36,381 nt of DNA from JBCCFW01 sp039029535. Lineage in GTDB: Bacteria; Acidobacteriota; JBCCFW01. Position 1 is the stretch's first letter, and the number at the start of each line of letters is the position of its first letter. The stretch is taken from positions 1-36,381 of the forward strand of contig JBCCFW010000062.1 in NCBI GenBank assembly GCA_039029535.1, in the 5' to 3' direction. A model generated the notes under the pieces. The model was not told the DNA's origin. It was given only the letters and a program-made list of their open reading frames with translations, and did no database searches. Both the position numbers and the translations under genes were made by a program. Below are positions 8,094 to 16,534 of this stretch, piece by piece.

Positions 8094-9920
8094 CTAACGG
8101 CGAACGCGCGACCTCGGACCGCGGAAGCGGACTCGCGTCGCATCCCCCTCCGACATCCGCGCGTCCCGGCGTCGTCGCAGGGACTCACAGGCGAGGTCGG
8201 TCACGGCAAAGGAGCCCTGGCTCTCGATCTCGAGCCGCTTCACGCCGCAGCGCGCGATGTCGACCCGCTGCCAGCCGTTGTCCGGCTTGACCGGCACGTC
8301 GACCTCGAGCAGGAGCTCACCCGCCGCGTCGTAGGCCCGCACGACGGTACCTTCCTCGTCCACGTCGAGGAGCCCCACCCAGTGCACCTCCTGCGCAACG
8401 TCGTGCTCGAACGTCATGACGCCCCCGTCCCGGGCATCGTCGGGCACGCAGCTCGAACCGGGCTCCGAGAGGACGAGCACGTCGCCTCGGGGGACGTCGT
8501 TGCCCGAGGCCAGGCCGGGAGTCGCCAGGTCCTCGTCGTCGCAGCTCGGGTCGGAGGTGTCGAAGCTCATGACCGGCGTCGTCCCGAACACCGTGAGCCC
8601 AGGGAACTGCGTCCTCACCACGGTCCCGGCCTCCAGGCCATCGAAGTCATGGCTGCGGCAGTCCTCGCCGCAGGGCGCGGAGCAGGGGTGGGTGCTGGGC
8701 AGGACGTCGCCGGTGAGGGCGTCGACGGCTTCCTCCACGAGCGGACAGCAGGCGACGGGGCTCGCCGGGAGCGAAGGGCAAGCGGCGTCCCCTGGCAGCG
8801 ACGGCAGGGCCGCTGCGAGCAGCGCGCGGAAGTCGCAGTCGTCGCAGCGGACGAGGGTGAGGTCGAGGCAGTCGGAGAGACCGTCGCCATCGAGATCCGC
8901 GTCGCTCACGCCGCAGCCGCAGGTGCCGGCTCGGGTCTTGGCGGCGTCATCCGGGCAGTCGTCGAGACAATCGACGATGGCGTCGCCATCGGAGTCGACG
9001 TCCTCCACGCCACAACCGCAGAGCCCCGCTTCCGTCTTGAGGGGATCGACCGGACAGCAGTCGCAGATGTCCCCGGCACCGTCTCCGTCCGCGTCGCCCT
9101 GGTCGGAGCTGGCACGCGTCGGACAGTTGTCACAAGCGTCACCCAACCCATCCTCGTCGGCATCGCCCTGGTCGGCGTTGGCGGTCATCGGACAGTTGTC
9201 GTTCTCGTCGGCGATGGCATCACCATCGAGGTCATCGACCAGACTCACCCACTGTCCTGGATCGGGTGGCGTGCAACCCGAGCACGAGGCAATGCCTCGG
9301 AGTCTCATGGTCCCGTCCGTCCTCGCGAAGTCGACGTCGTAGCCGGCCGGTACGGTGAATTGCCAGGTCACCCGACGAAAGGTGAACGAGTCCCCCGGCT
9401 GAAGTTGGTAGGCAAGGCTCACGGTCCAGACTGAGTTCGACGGAGTGGTCCCAGGGCCCGTCATGCTGACCAGGTTCTCGAACACGTCGGTCGGGACGAG
9501 GCCGTCCAGGTCGTGCAGGGTGGCCTCCGGCACCGGCGTGATCGATCCGGCACCGAAGAAGCCCCCACCGATGGAGAACCGAAGGGCCAAGACCGTGTTG
9601 TTCCAGCCAGCAGGCGTCTCGATCGAGAACAGTCGCTCTGGGGGAGCCTCGAGCGTGAGCGTGACCTCGGTGTCGCCCAGCAAGCTGAACGAGGCGTTCA
9701 GAGGATTGAAGACCGAGGGCCTGATGCGAGCGATGGACGTCGTGCTCCCCACGCTCGGGTCGGGATCGTAGAAGAAGTCCTCCGTGTCGGCGACGTTCGA
9801 GTAGTCGAAGACATCCTGCGCCAGCGCTGGGCTCGACGTCGCGAGGGTCAGCACGAGGGCGAAGCCCAGGATCGTGCTCTGGAGGGCCTGGCCGGGTCCT
9901 GAAGGGATCGAGTTCGTCAT
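8094..9920 (-). CDS. Secreted protein with thrombospondin type-3 repeats and shared C-terminal domain
   Basis: A 608-residue exported protein of unknown function. Residues 1-34 are a signal peptide (ATSSPALA). Residues ~36-225 look beta-rich and contain no family I can name. Residues ~228-347 hold thrombospondin type-3-like Ca-binding repeats (DxDxDGxGDxCDNCP) mixed with 'GxCGCGVxDxDxDGD' units. A Cys-rich linker follows. Residues ~423-583 are homologous to the C-terminal domain of the 1244-3232 protein (Q.PG.TV.GT, DDEDLATPG, LLDVDEEGT, QRVDIA.CGV). The tail is Arg-rich. ATG 9920 has AGGA nine bases upstream. It is divergent from GH9-2, mirroring the pairing in the first unit. The N-terminal halves of the two minus-strand proteins are unrelated, so only the C-terminal module supports common ancestry. 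Confidence 0.8.
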   Translation of the reverse strand: MTNSIPSGPGQALQSTILGFALVLTLATSSPALAQDVFDYSNVADTEDFFYDPDPSVGSTTSIARIRPSVFNPLNASFSLLGDTEVTLTLEAPPERLFSIETPAGWNNTVLALRFSIGGGFFGAGSITPVPEATLHDLDGLVPTDVFENLVSMTGPGTTPSNSVWTVSLAYQLQPGDSFTFRRVTWQFTVPAGYDVDFARTDGTMRLRGIASCSGCTPPDPGQWVSLVDDLDGDAIADENDNCPMTANADQGDADEDGLGDACDNCPTRASSDQGDADGDGAGDICDCCPVDPLKTEAGLCGCGVEDVDSDGDAIVDCLDDCPDDAAKTRAGTCGCGVSDADLDGDGLSDCLDLTLVRCDDCDFRALLAAALPSLPGDAACPSLPASPVACCPLVEEAVDALTGDVLPSTHPCSAPCGEDCRSHDFDGLEAGTVVRTQFPGLTVFGTTPVMSFDTSDPSCDDEDLATPGLASGNDVPRGDVLVLSEPGSSCVPDDARDGGVMTFEHDVAQEVHWVGLLDVDEEGTVVRAYDAAGELLLEVDVPVKPDNGWQRVDIARCGVKRLEIESQGSFAVTDLACESLRRRRDARMSEGDATRVRFRGPRSRVRR

Positions 9921-10100
9921 CTGCGTGCGTCCTGACACGACCTGCCGGTCGACATCGGTAGCGGCCTCGAGCACCGCGGGAGCTGCCCCGGATGAGCTCA
10001 GGCCCGTGAGGAGAGGGCTCTCCTACCTAGACGCAATCGGCCCGCGTGAGGGGTCACGGCCCCGGAGCACGGGCACTTCTCCGGGCCTCAGTCCGCGAGT

Positions 10101-10152
10101 GTCCGCTTTTGGCCGGTTCCGTCCGCCTCACGATCGGGGGCTTCCCTACCTT
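10101..10152 (+). promoter_or_regulatory. Composite cis-element copy B
   Basis: GTCCGCTTTTGGCCGGTTCC followed directly by a second GTCCGC, then TACCTT at 10147-10152. The two GTCCGC half-sites are 20 bp apart, two helical turns. It lies ~480 bp before the GH9-2 start, so its target is unclear. Confidence 0.45.
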
Positions 10153-10517
10153 GGAGGTGGGCTCCCGTCCGAGCCCGAGCACGAGGCTCGACCGGACAAC
10201 GACGGTCGGGGTCTCTGTTCGTGGGTGACGTCCGTCGTGCCTCGGCGTGACCGTCACTGCCGATCGCTCTCAGCTTCGATGCCTGCGTTCCCAGCGCACC
10301 TGACACCGAAGCGCTACGTGCTCAGGTGGACACCGGCCGTGATCGTGACAGCAGCGCGCGCTGCTGCTCGCCGATGGGACACGTGAGGAGCGCTAGAGCG
10401 CCCCCCATGAAGCCCAGACCAGCTCTTGTTCCTTCGGTCGTTCGTGCGGTTGGCAGACCGAGCGTCAGTCCTCTCTCGTGCCAGACCGCTCAGTGAGCCA
10501 GACCGTGAGCGTTCGAT

Positions 10518-10569
10518 GTCCGCTTCTGGCCGATCCTGTCCGCTGCTCTCACATGAATCTCCTTACTTT
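10518..10569 (+). promoter_or_regulatory. Composite cis-element copy C, upstream of GH9-2
   Basis: GTCCGCTTCTGGCCGATCCT followed directly by a second GTCCGC, then TACTTT at 10564-10569, 66 bp before the GH9-2 start codon. Box spacing is identical to copies A and B. It probably acts as promoter plus upstream activator site. Confidence 0.5.
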
Positions 10570-10635
10570 GCGATCACACGGAGACCGCTCAGAGCATCCA
10601 TGCCGTGTTCCAAACGACTAAATGGAGAGAGACCC

Positions 10636-13600
10636 ATGTTTTCCCTAGCAAGAGCCCAACTAGCTCGAATCTCGACCGTGCTCGGCGCGGCCATGCTGGC
10701 AGTCGTGCCAGTGAGCGCGCAGTGCCCCGAGTCTGGAGATCTACCGACCCTGGAAGAGGAAGGGGGAGTTCTCCATCTTGACCCGTTCATCGAGCAACCC
10801 GATCTCTGGTGCAACACTCATCCAGAGGGCACCGTTGAGGTCTCACTCGGCGAAGGTTACGACCCAGAGCTGGACGATGGAGATCCCCCTCCTCAAGGAC
10901 TGCAAGTCATCTTCCATTCTGACCTCGGAGCGGTCACCAACGGCCTACCCAGTAAGGTCGGAGCATTACTGGCCACCATCGAACTGCCTGAGACACTCGA
11001 TCTAGGAGAGTACAAGCGGCTTCGATTCCGAGCACGGATCGCTGGCCAGCGCCACGGTTTCATTCATCCGGGCTGGAGCATCAACAGGAACATCTGGGCT
11101 GACGGCGCTGCATACGGCAGTGCTCCACTCGATGAGGGCGATGACTGGAGAGAGATCTCTGTATACCTAGACGTCGACAGGCTAGGCAATCCAATCGACG
11201 AAGATGGGCGTCGGGTGTTCACTGAGTTTGCCCTCGTTGCCACGCTCGTAGGCTACATGCCAGACGAGGATCCCTATCTCACCGTCTTTCTCGATGACTT
11301 CCGCCTCGACAACGGCGACGACCGGGGAATTGGTTGGGAGATACCACTGGATGCTCTCCGTGTACCCAGCTCAGGATTCCGCCCCTACCACGAGAAGATC
11401 GCCATCGGAAATCAGAACCTAGTCGGACAGACGTTTCACGTCTTCAGGCTGGACGTTCCATCAGCCATCCCTGTACTCAGCCGCGAGTTCGCGCTCGTGA
11501 CCAATCGAATCGACACTACCGAAAACGGAGTCGCCTTGGCCGACTTCACGGACATCGTTACGCCCGGTCGCTACCAGATCCGGACAGGCAGCATCGTGAG
11601 CCCTGACTTCTCGATCGGAGAGAATGCCTATCGAGAAGCTCTCGAAGACGTCGCATCATGGGTCGCCGACATGCGCTGTGGGATCGAAACCCGGCTGCAC
11701 TCTGCCTGTCACGTGGATGATGCCTGGATAGACCCCGACGGCCCTGAAGGCTCATCTCCCTGGGAGCGGCTCGAGAACGCGAGCGGTGGTTGGCACGATG
11801 CCGGCGACCTGCGCAACTACTACTTCAATTCCTATCAGATTCCTCATGAACTCCTCGAAGCGCATGAGACAGGCTGGGACTGGCTCCCTGGACTCGATGC
11901 AGATTTCCCTGAGGAACCAGGACTGCTCACTCTGGCTCGTTGGGGGCTCAAGCACGCACTGGCAACCCAGTACGACGGCAGACTACTCAACAAGATCGAC
12001 GATGACGACGACTACAGATTGAACAACTACTGGTCGAACGGCGAGCCTGACTCAGACGGGGACGGGAGCCCGACTGGAGATGACCGCACGATCCAACACC
12101 TCACGGAGGATCGCCCGGAGAAATTCATGGATGTTGCATATCTCGCCACCTCGGCCAGCGTGTTCAGACGTCTCCTCGAAAGCGACCCAGAACTCCTCGA
12201 CCTCTACCCCGCCGAGATCGACCCCATCGCTTTGGCCGACGCAACCCTCCAACTTGCGCAGGAGAGATTCAACGATCGCTGGACTTGCGAGCCCGATGAA
12301 CTCGAGCCAGCCCAATGCCGCGAGTGTCGTGAATGCCAGGAATGCCGCCTGTTCAATCCATGTTCTGAATGCGAGGCATGTGAAACGATCGGAGCGTGCG
12401 ATGTTTGCACGGACCTGATGCCGTGCAACTTGTGCGAGTTGATCCCAGAATGCGATCCATGCGACCACTGCAGCTGGTGCCCTGCTACCCGACTCTCTAC
12501 CCCCTGGCCGAGAAGCAACTGCAACGACCCCTCGTATCCATTCTCCTGGCAGGATGGCAACGGCCGACTCATCTCCTACATCGGACGAGCAGCATTGCAA
12601 CTCCACCTCGCCCTGGACAGCCTTGCCAATGAGGATGACGATGTTGGTATCCGCGAGGCCGCCAATGCATACCTTCGGCAAGCTGCCGACCATGCAAACC
12701 GAGTCACAGGCTGGCAAGAGAGATCATTCGTTCAGTCTGACAGGATCCCATTCACAGAAGAGTGGGTCGGTGATCTATCCCCCTCTCCACGTAAGATCGA
12801 CGATACGCAGCTCTTCCAGGAAGTCCCCGAGGAGTTCCTCGCCGAGATGTACCTGAGCCTGCCCTACATGGACTGCACGTCGACGGCACAGCCCGAGAAC
12901 CCATGCACAGACGCTCCGCGTCTCTGCAGCGCCGAATGGCGCCACACCTTGAGGCTGGGAGCCGAGTACTGGATGAAACCCGTCCGTGCTTCGTGGGCAC
13001 CCTACGGGCTGTCGCAGATCATCGTCAACGATGCCGAGATCGCAGAGCGCGACATCGAAACGAGCGTCGTCTGGAAGGAACGAACGCCAAATGTCCTCAT
13101 CGTGCCCGCTGCAGGCTACTTCCCGATCGCAGAGTCTGCGATCGCACTCAACAGCATGGCCCGAGCTCTCCGCGACCCCGAGCTTGATCGGCTTGCTCGC
13201 CGCCACGTCCAGTGGGCCCTGGGCCTCAATCCGTCTGGAACGACCTACATCTCCGACCATGTCGAGGGAGCCTCTCCCACGCAGCTGTATTCCTTCTCTC
13301 AAGGAGTCATGCCAGGAGCCATTGCTGGCTACGGTCTCGGCAACGACGGCGAACCTCTTGGTCAGATCGGAGCAGAGCCAAACGTGCGAGCTGGAGCGCT
13401 ACTCGTACGCGCCATGGCGGCCGTGAGTGAACCCGCCCGCTTCGACCTTACGCTGCTGCATGACGATGCGCCTTTCAACGGAACACTCGCCCTGAATCTG
13501 CTGAGGAACAATGAGTTGGTGCTCATGGACCCCCCTCAGATCGACTCTTCCGGACTAGTGACACTCACTCTCGATGGAGGTTGGAGTTATGAGCTCATCG

Positions 13601-14490
13601 CATCACTCCTGAACCCAGATGATCCCGACGCAGACAGACTGAACCCCGACGACTACGTCCACGTCAGAGTCCCCTTGACAGCCATCAGCGGTACACACGA
13701 AGAGCGCACGATCCACCTTGAGTCAGTCTTCCAGCTCACAGCGAGAGCCCCCAAGCGAGTCCGGTCCGGAGAGCAGTTCAAGGTCGACCTGACCCTCGAA
13801 AACCGTGGACTGAAGACCCTCTTCCAGCCCGTGACGGTAGAGACGAGTGGCGCGACCACGGTCGGCCCCAGCCTAGTAGCAATGAACGTCGAGGCGGGTC
13901 AAGAAGAGACCGTCACCCTGACCTTCGTGGCCGAACCTGATAGCAATGACGACTATGAGTTCAAATGGAAGCACCCCTTCCTCATCGGCTTCTCACCCCA
14001 CAACTCCACGAGGAACTTGAACGCACGAAAGGAGGGCGTGATCGACGTAACCGGAGTCATCTATCTTGAGGACTGTACGGACGGCACCGACAACGACCTT
14101 GATGGCCTCATCGACTACGCCGACCCAGAATGCACGGAATTCGACTGTGAAGATGACCTCGACAATGACCAGGACGACTTAGTCGACTGCGCCGATAGCG
14201 ATTGCGGCTCCCACCCAACATGCATTGAGGTCGACTGCGAAGACCTCATCGATAACGACGGGGACGGGCGCATCGACTGCGCGGATCCCGACTGCGGCCT
14301 CATCCTCCCTGAGACGTGCCTCGAGCAAGGAAACTGCAACGACACCATCGACAACGACCTCGATGGCCTCATCGACTGTGACGACATTGAGAGTTGCTGC
14401 CTAGACCCCATCTGCGAGCCGTTCTCCGGTTGTCCTGGCAATGGACCCGGCCCCTGGACCGGAGGAGGAGGTGGCGGCTTCGGAGGCTAG
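10636..14490 (+). CDS. Secreted glycoside hydrolase family 9 protein, copy 2, with Cys-rich insertion
   Basis: A 1284-residue paralogue of the 3903 gene with the same plan: signal peptide (to ~27, ending VSA), beta-sandwich, CelD_N-like Ig domain from ~244, GH9 barrel ~330-935, beta-rich domains, four DNDxDG Cys/Ca repeats (~1145-1257) and a Gly-rich tail ending GGGFGG. The base candidates are D388 and D391 in GGWHDAGD, the acid candidate E914. Between residues ~551 and 629 the barrel carries an insertion with 16 cysteines in 65 residues, mostly CxxC or CxxxxxC spacing (CRECRECQEC, CNLC, CDPCDHC). Copy 1 has only a short three-Cys segment there. ATG 10636 follows GGAGAGA; the frame stays open further upstream but without a signal peptide. 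Codon use is less GC-biased than flanking genes. Activity is likely but untested; the acid motif deviates from the classical signature. Confidence 0.87.
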   Translation: MFSLARAQLARISTVLGAAMLAVVPVSAQCPESGDLPTLEEEGGVLHLDPFIEQPDLWCNTHPEGTVEVSLGEGYDPELDDGDPPPQGLQVIFHSDLGAVTNGLPSKVGALLATIELPETLDLGEYKRLRFRARIAGQRHGFIHPGWSINRNIWADGAAYGSAPLDEGDDWREISVYLDVDRLGNPIDEDGRRVFTEFALVATLVGYMPDEDPYLTVFLDDFRLDNGDDRGIGWEIPLDALRVPSSGFRPYHEKIAIGNQNLVGQTFHVFRLDVPSAIPVLSREFALVTNRIDTTENGVALADFTDIVTPGRYQIRTGSIVSPDFSIGENAYREALEDVASWVADMRCGIETRLHSACHVDDAWIDPDGPEGSSPWERLENASGGWHDAGDLRNYYFNSYQIPHELLEAHETGWDWLPGLDADFPEEPGLLTLARWGLKHALATQYDGRLLNKIDDDDDYRLNNYWSNGEPDSDGDGSPTGDDRTIQHLTEDRPEKFMDVAYLATSASVFRRLLESDPELLDLYPAEIDPIALADATLQLAQERFNDRWTCEPDELEPAQCRECRECQECRLFNPCSECEACETIGACDVCTDLMPCNLCELIPECDPCDHCSWCPATRLSTPWPRSNCNDPSYPFSWQDGNGRLISYIGRAALQLHLALDSLANEDDDVGIREAANAYLRQAADHANRVTGWQERSFVQSDRIPFTEEWVGDLSPSPRKIDDTQLFQEVPEEFLAEMYLSLPYMDCTSTAQPENPCTDAPRLCSAEWRHTLRLGAEYWMKPVRASWAPYGLSQIIVNDAEIAERDIETSVVWKERTPNVLIVPAAGYFPIAESAIALNSMARALRDPELDRLARRHVQWALGLNPSGTTYISDHVEGASPTQLYSFSQGVMPGAIAGYGLGNDGEPLGQIGAEPNVRAGALLVRAMAAVSEPARFDLTLLHDDAPFNGTLALNLLRNNELVLMDPPQIDSSGLVTLTLDGGWSYELIASLLNPDDPDADRLNPDDYVHVRVPLTAISGTHEERTIHLESVFQLTARAPKRVRSGEQFKVDLTLENRGLKTLFQPVTVETSGATTVGPSLVAMNVEAGQEETVTLTFVAEPDSNDDYEFKWKHPFLIGFSPHNSTRNLNARKEGVIDVTGVIYLEDCTDGTDNDLDGLIDYADPECTEFDCEDDLDNDQDDLVDCADSDCGSHPTCIEVDCEDLIDNDGDGRIDCADPDCGLILPETCLEQGNCNDTIDNDLDGLIDCDDIESCCLDPICEPFSGCPGNGPGPWTGGGGGGFGG

Positions 14491-14547
14491 AGCCACACCC
14501 TGCCCACCCACCTGACGACACGGCGAGAGCGTCCCCTCGCCCCTCCC

Positions 14548-14586
14548 GACACCGGGTGCTCACCGACTCCGTGAGCACCCGGTGTC
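14548..14586 (+). terminator. Hairpin downstream of GH9-2
   Basis: A perfect 16-bp stem (14548-14563 with 14571-14586) and the same CGACTCC loop as the hairpin after GH9-1. It starts ~58 bp after the stop codon. There is no T-run. Confidence 0.7.
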
Positions 14587-14594
14587 GTCTCCCG

Positions 14595-14623
14595 TTCGGC
14601 CCCCACCGTCTCTCGGGTACGCT
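14595..14623 (+). promoter_or_regulatory. Promoter-like pair before the phosphatase-like gene
   Basis: TTCGGC, 17-bp spacer, TACGCT, conserved in full in the duplicate at 7750-7778. A start site near 14630 would place the GGAGG at 14643-14647 in a short leader. Confidence 0.42.
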
Positions 14624-14652
14624 ACGGCCTCCACCACGTCCCGGAGGCCCAC

Positions 14653-16074
14653 CTGCCCACCACCGACCGGCTCGTCCTCTTCGAAGTCAACGAGCTCCCC
14701 TGGCGGGTGGTGGACGATCACTGCGCGCGGCGGCCGGACTCCGCGCTGGCTCGCCTCCTCCCCCGCTCACGGCAGCGCACCACCGTCACCTCGTCGCGCC
14801 TGCGCCTGAACCCGTGGCGGACCTGGCCCACGCTCCACCGGGGCGTGAGCGAGGAGACCCACGGCCTCGAGCAGCTCGGCCAAGACACCTCCGAGGCCGA
14901 CGCCCGTCACCCTCCCGTCTGGCAGCTCACGCGCGCCGCCGGGCTCACCACCGGCGTCTGGGGCTCGTTGCACTCGTGGCCCCCACCCCCTTCCTCCGAG
15001 ACGGTCCCCTTCCACGTGCCCGACGTGTTCGCGCCCAGCGCAGAGGCCGAGCCCAGCTCACTCGTCCCCTTCCAAGATCTCGTCCTCCGGATGGCCCGTC
15101 GCTCCGCGCGCAACGTCGATCGACGCGTCGCCGGTCGCGAGACCCTCCGCTTCCTCGCCAGCGCCCCCTTCCAGGGACTGAGGCTCGGCACGATGACGGG
15201 CTTGACCGGGCAGCTCCTCGCTGAGCGTCGGCAGTCCTGGAAGAGAACCCGACGTCGCTCGTGGCACCCGCGCCTCGGCTTCGACCTCTTCCACGAGCAG
15301 CTCCGGCGGCATCGTCCGCGCTTCGCCACCTTCCACACGAACCACGTGGCCGCCGCCATGCACCGCTACTGGGCCGCCGCCTTCCCCGACGACTTCGACC
15401 GCTGCGGCTACTCCGCCGAGTGGCAACGGCGCTACGCCGGTGAGATCACCGACGCCATGGACCACCTCGACGTCATGCTCGACCAGCTCTTCCGCTCGTC
15501 GGAGCGCGACGGGACGGTGGTCGTCATCACTGGAAGCATGGGACAGGCGGCTGCGAGCCCGGACCCCATCCGCACGCAGCTCTACCTGACCGACGTCGAC
15601 CGCTTCGCTGCTCGACTCGGGCTGTCCTCGGACGACTGGTCTCTCCGACCGGCGATGGCCCCCAGGGTGAGCCTGAGCGTCGTCGGCCATCATGTGTCCG
15701 ACCTGCTCGCGAGGCTGAACACCCTTCGCATCGCTGGCACGCCGGTCGAGGTCGAATCACCGGGCGAGAGCTTCGTGAACCTCTGCTTCGGCCAGCGCGA
15801 CCTGGACCCTGCGACCGAGCAGGCCACTCTCGACGGCAAGCCAGTGCCCTTCGCCGAGCTCGGTCTCGAGAACGTGAAGGTCGAGGACGAGAGCGGTCAG
15901 AGCGGCGACCACGTCGCGGAGGGAATCTTCATCGTCGTCGACCCAGCGGCTGAGCCTTGCGCTGACCGTGACGAGCTGCAGCTCACCGAGATCGCCCCCT
16001 GGATCCTCGACCGACTCGGAGTCGAGCGCCCCGCTCACCTGCTCCGGGCGGTGGGAGCCCAGGCCGGGGGCTGA
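14653..16074 (+). CDS. Alkaline-phosphatase-superfamily protein (phosphodiesterase/sulfatase-like)
   Basis: A cytoplasmic-looking hydrolase of about 473 residues without signal peptide. The first beta strand 'RLVLFEVNE' should carry a metal ligand. The segment 'NPWRTWPTLHRGVSEETHG' supplies the likely nucleophile Thr (~60). The 'FHTNHVAAAMHRYW' segment (~226-240) supplies further metal-binding residues. These fit type I phosphodiesterase/nucleotide pyrophosphatase relatives, often linked to glycan or lipid-head-group metabolism; the substrate is unknown. Start choice: a GTG at 14707 would delete the first strand. The only start-like codon after the GGAGG (14643-14647) is CTG at 14653, five bases downstream, and the same GGAGG-CTG arrangement exists in the truncated copy at 7808. 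I therefore propose a CTG start. The gene ends 12 bp from the convergent DinB-like gene. Confidence 0.75.
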   Translation: MPTTDRLVLFEVNELPWRVVDDHCARRPDSALARLLPRSRQRTTVTSSRLRLNPWRTWPTLHRGVSEETHGLEQLGQDTSEADARHPPVWQLTRAAGLTTGVWGSLHSWPPPPSSETVPFHVPDVFAPSAEAEPSSLVPFQDLVLRMARRSARNVDRRVAGRETLRFLASAPFQGLRLGTMTGLTGQLLAERRQSWKRTRRRSWHPRLGFDLFHEQLRRHRPRFATFHTNHVAAAMHRYWAAAFPDDFDRCGYSAEWQRRYAGEITDAMDHLDVMLDQLFRSSERDGTVVVITGSMGQAAASPDPIRTQLYLTDVDRFAARLGLSSDDWSLRPAMAPRVSLSVVGHHVSDLLARLNTLRIAGTPVEVESPGESFVNLCFGQRDLDPATEQATLDGKPVPFAELGLENVKVEDESGQSGDHVAEGIFIVVDPAAEPCADRDELQLTEIAPWILDRLGVERPAHLLRAVGAQAGG

Positions 16075-16086
16075 GCCCGAGCCTGC

Positions 16087-16521
16087 TCAGCCCCGCTGCT
16101 GCAGGCTGTAGCGCTGAGCGAACTCATCCGGGAACGCGAGACCGTTCGCGTAGAAGTAGCGGATGAGCTGACCGTGGTGCTGGACCTCGTGCTCGAGAAG
16201 GTCGAAGACAATGCCCAGCCGCTCGTCGGTCATGTCGTGCTCGGCGATGGTGTCGAGCGTCGCCGTCCTGGAGGCCACCAGAGCCTCTCGGATCGACGCG
16301 ACCCGCTTCACGTCGTCTCCGCCCAGGCTGCACGAGAACCCCGACCACCGGGCCGCTGCGATCGCCTTGGCGTGACTCTCGCGGGCCCCGACGAGACACC
16401 AGAGCTGACCGGCGATGGGGTTCGACGGCGCCGAGCCGTTGCGCCTCGTCAGGTCGGCGTCGGTGAGGGCGTCGGCCAGGGACTCGGTGAGCCGGAGTGC
16501 GTTCTTCAGGCGCGTCGTCAA
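16087..16521 (-). CDS. DinB-like / DUF664-type four-helix-bundle protein
   Basis: A 144-residue cytoplasmic protein with the DinB/YfiT-like four-helix pattern. The conserved 'EHEVQHHGQLIRYFYANG' stretch (~110-125) carries two of the metal-binding histidines; 'RESHAKAI' (~46-53) may carry the third. Members bind a divalent metal and some are thiol-dependent S-transferases; the substrate here is unknown. Translation probably starts at TTG 16521, since GGAGG lies nine bases upstream (16530-16534). A 9-bp inverted repeat sits just behind that ribosome site. Confidence 0.82.
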   Translation of the reverse strand: MTTRLKNALRLTESLADALTDADLTRRNGSAPSNPIAGQLWCLVGARESHAKAIAAARWSGFSCSLGGDDVKRVASIREALVASRTATLDTIAEHDMTDERLGIVFDLLEHEVQHHGQLIRYFYANGLAFPDEFAQRYSLQQRG

Positions 16522-16534
16522 AATGAGACACCTC

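Larger units (their letters stand above)
9921..10635. other. Long divergent intergenic region before GH9-2
   Basis: About 715 bp with no credible gene; ORFs here are unsupported by ribosome sites. It contains two copies of the composite element (B and C). Apart from those elements I see no alignment with the equivalent region before GH9-1. Confidence 0.6.

Noticed and set aside
8055..9434. Long plus-strand frame opposite the TSP3 protein
   Set aside because: Antisense shadow; the minus strand has a signal peptide and recognisable repeats.
9874..10386. 170-codon plus-strand frame in the region before GH9-2
   Set aside because: No ribosome site, no family pattern; it runs through the cis-element copy B.
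12052..12717. Minus-strand frame across the Cys-rich insertion
   Set aside because: The GH9 frame is continuous with conserved domains on both sides; no frameshift is needed.
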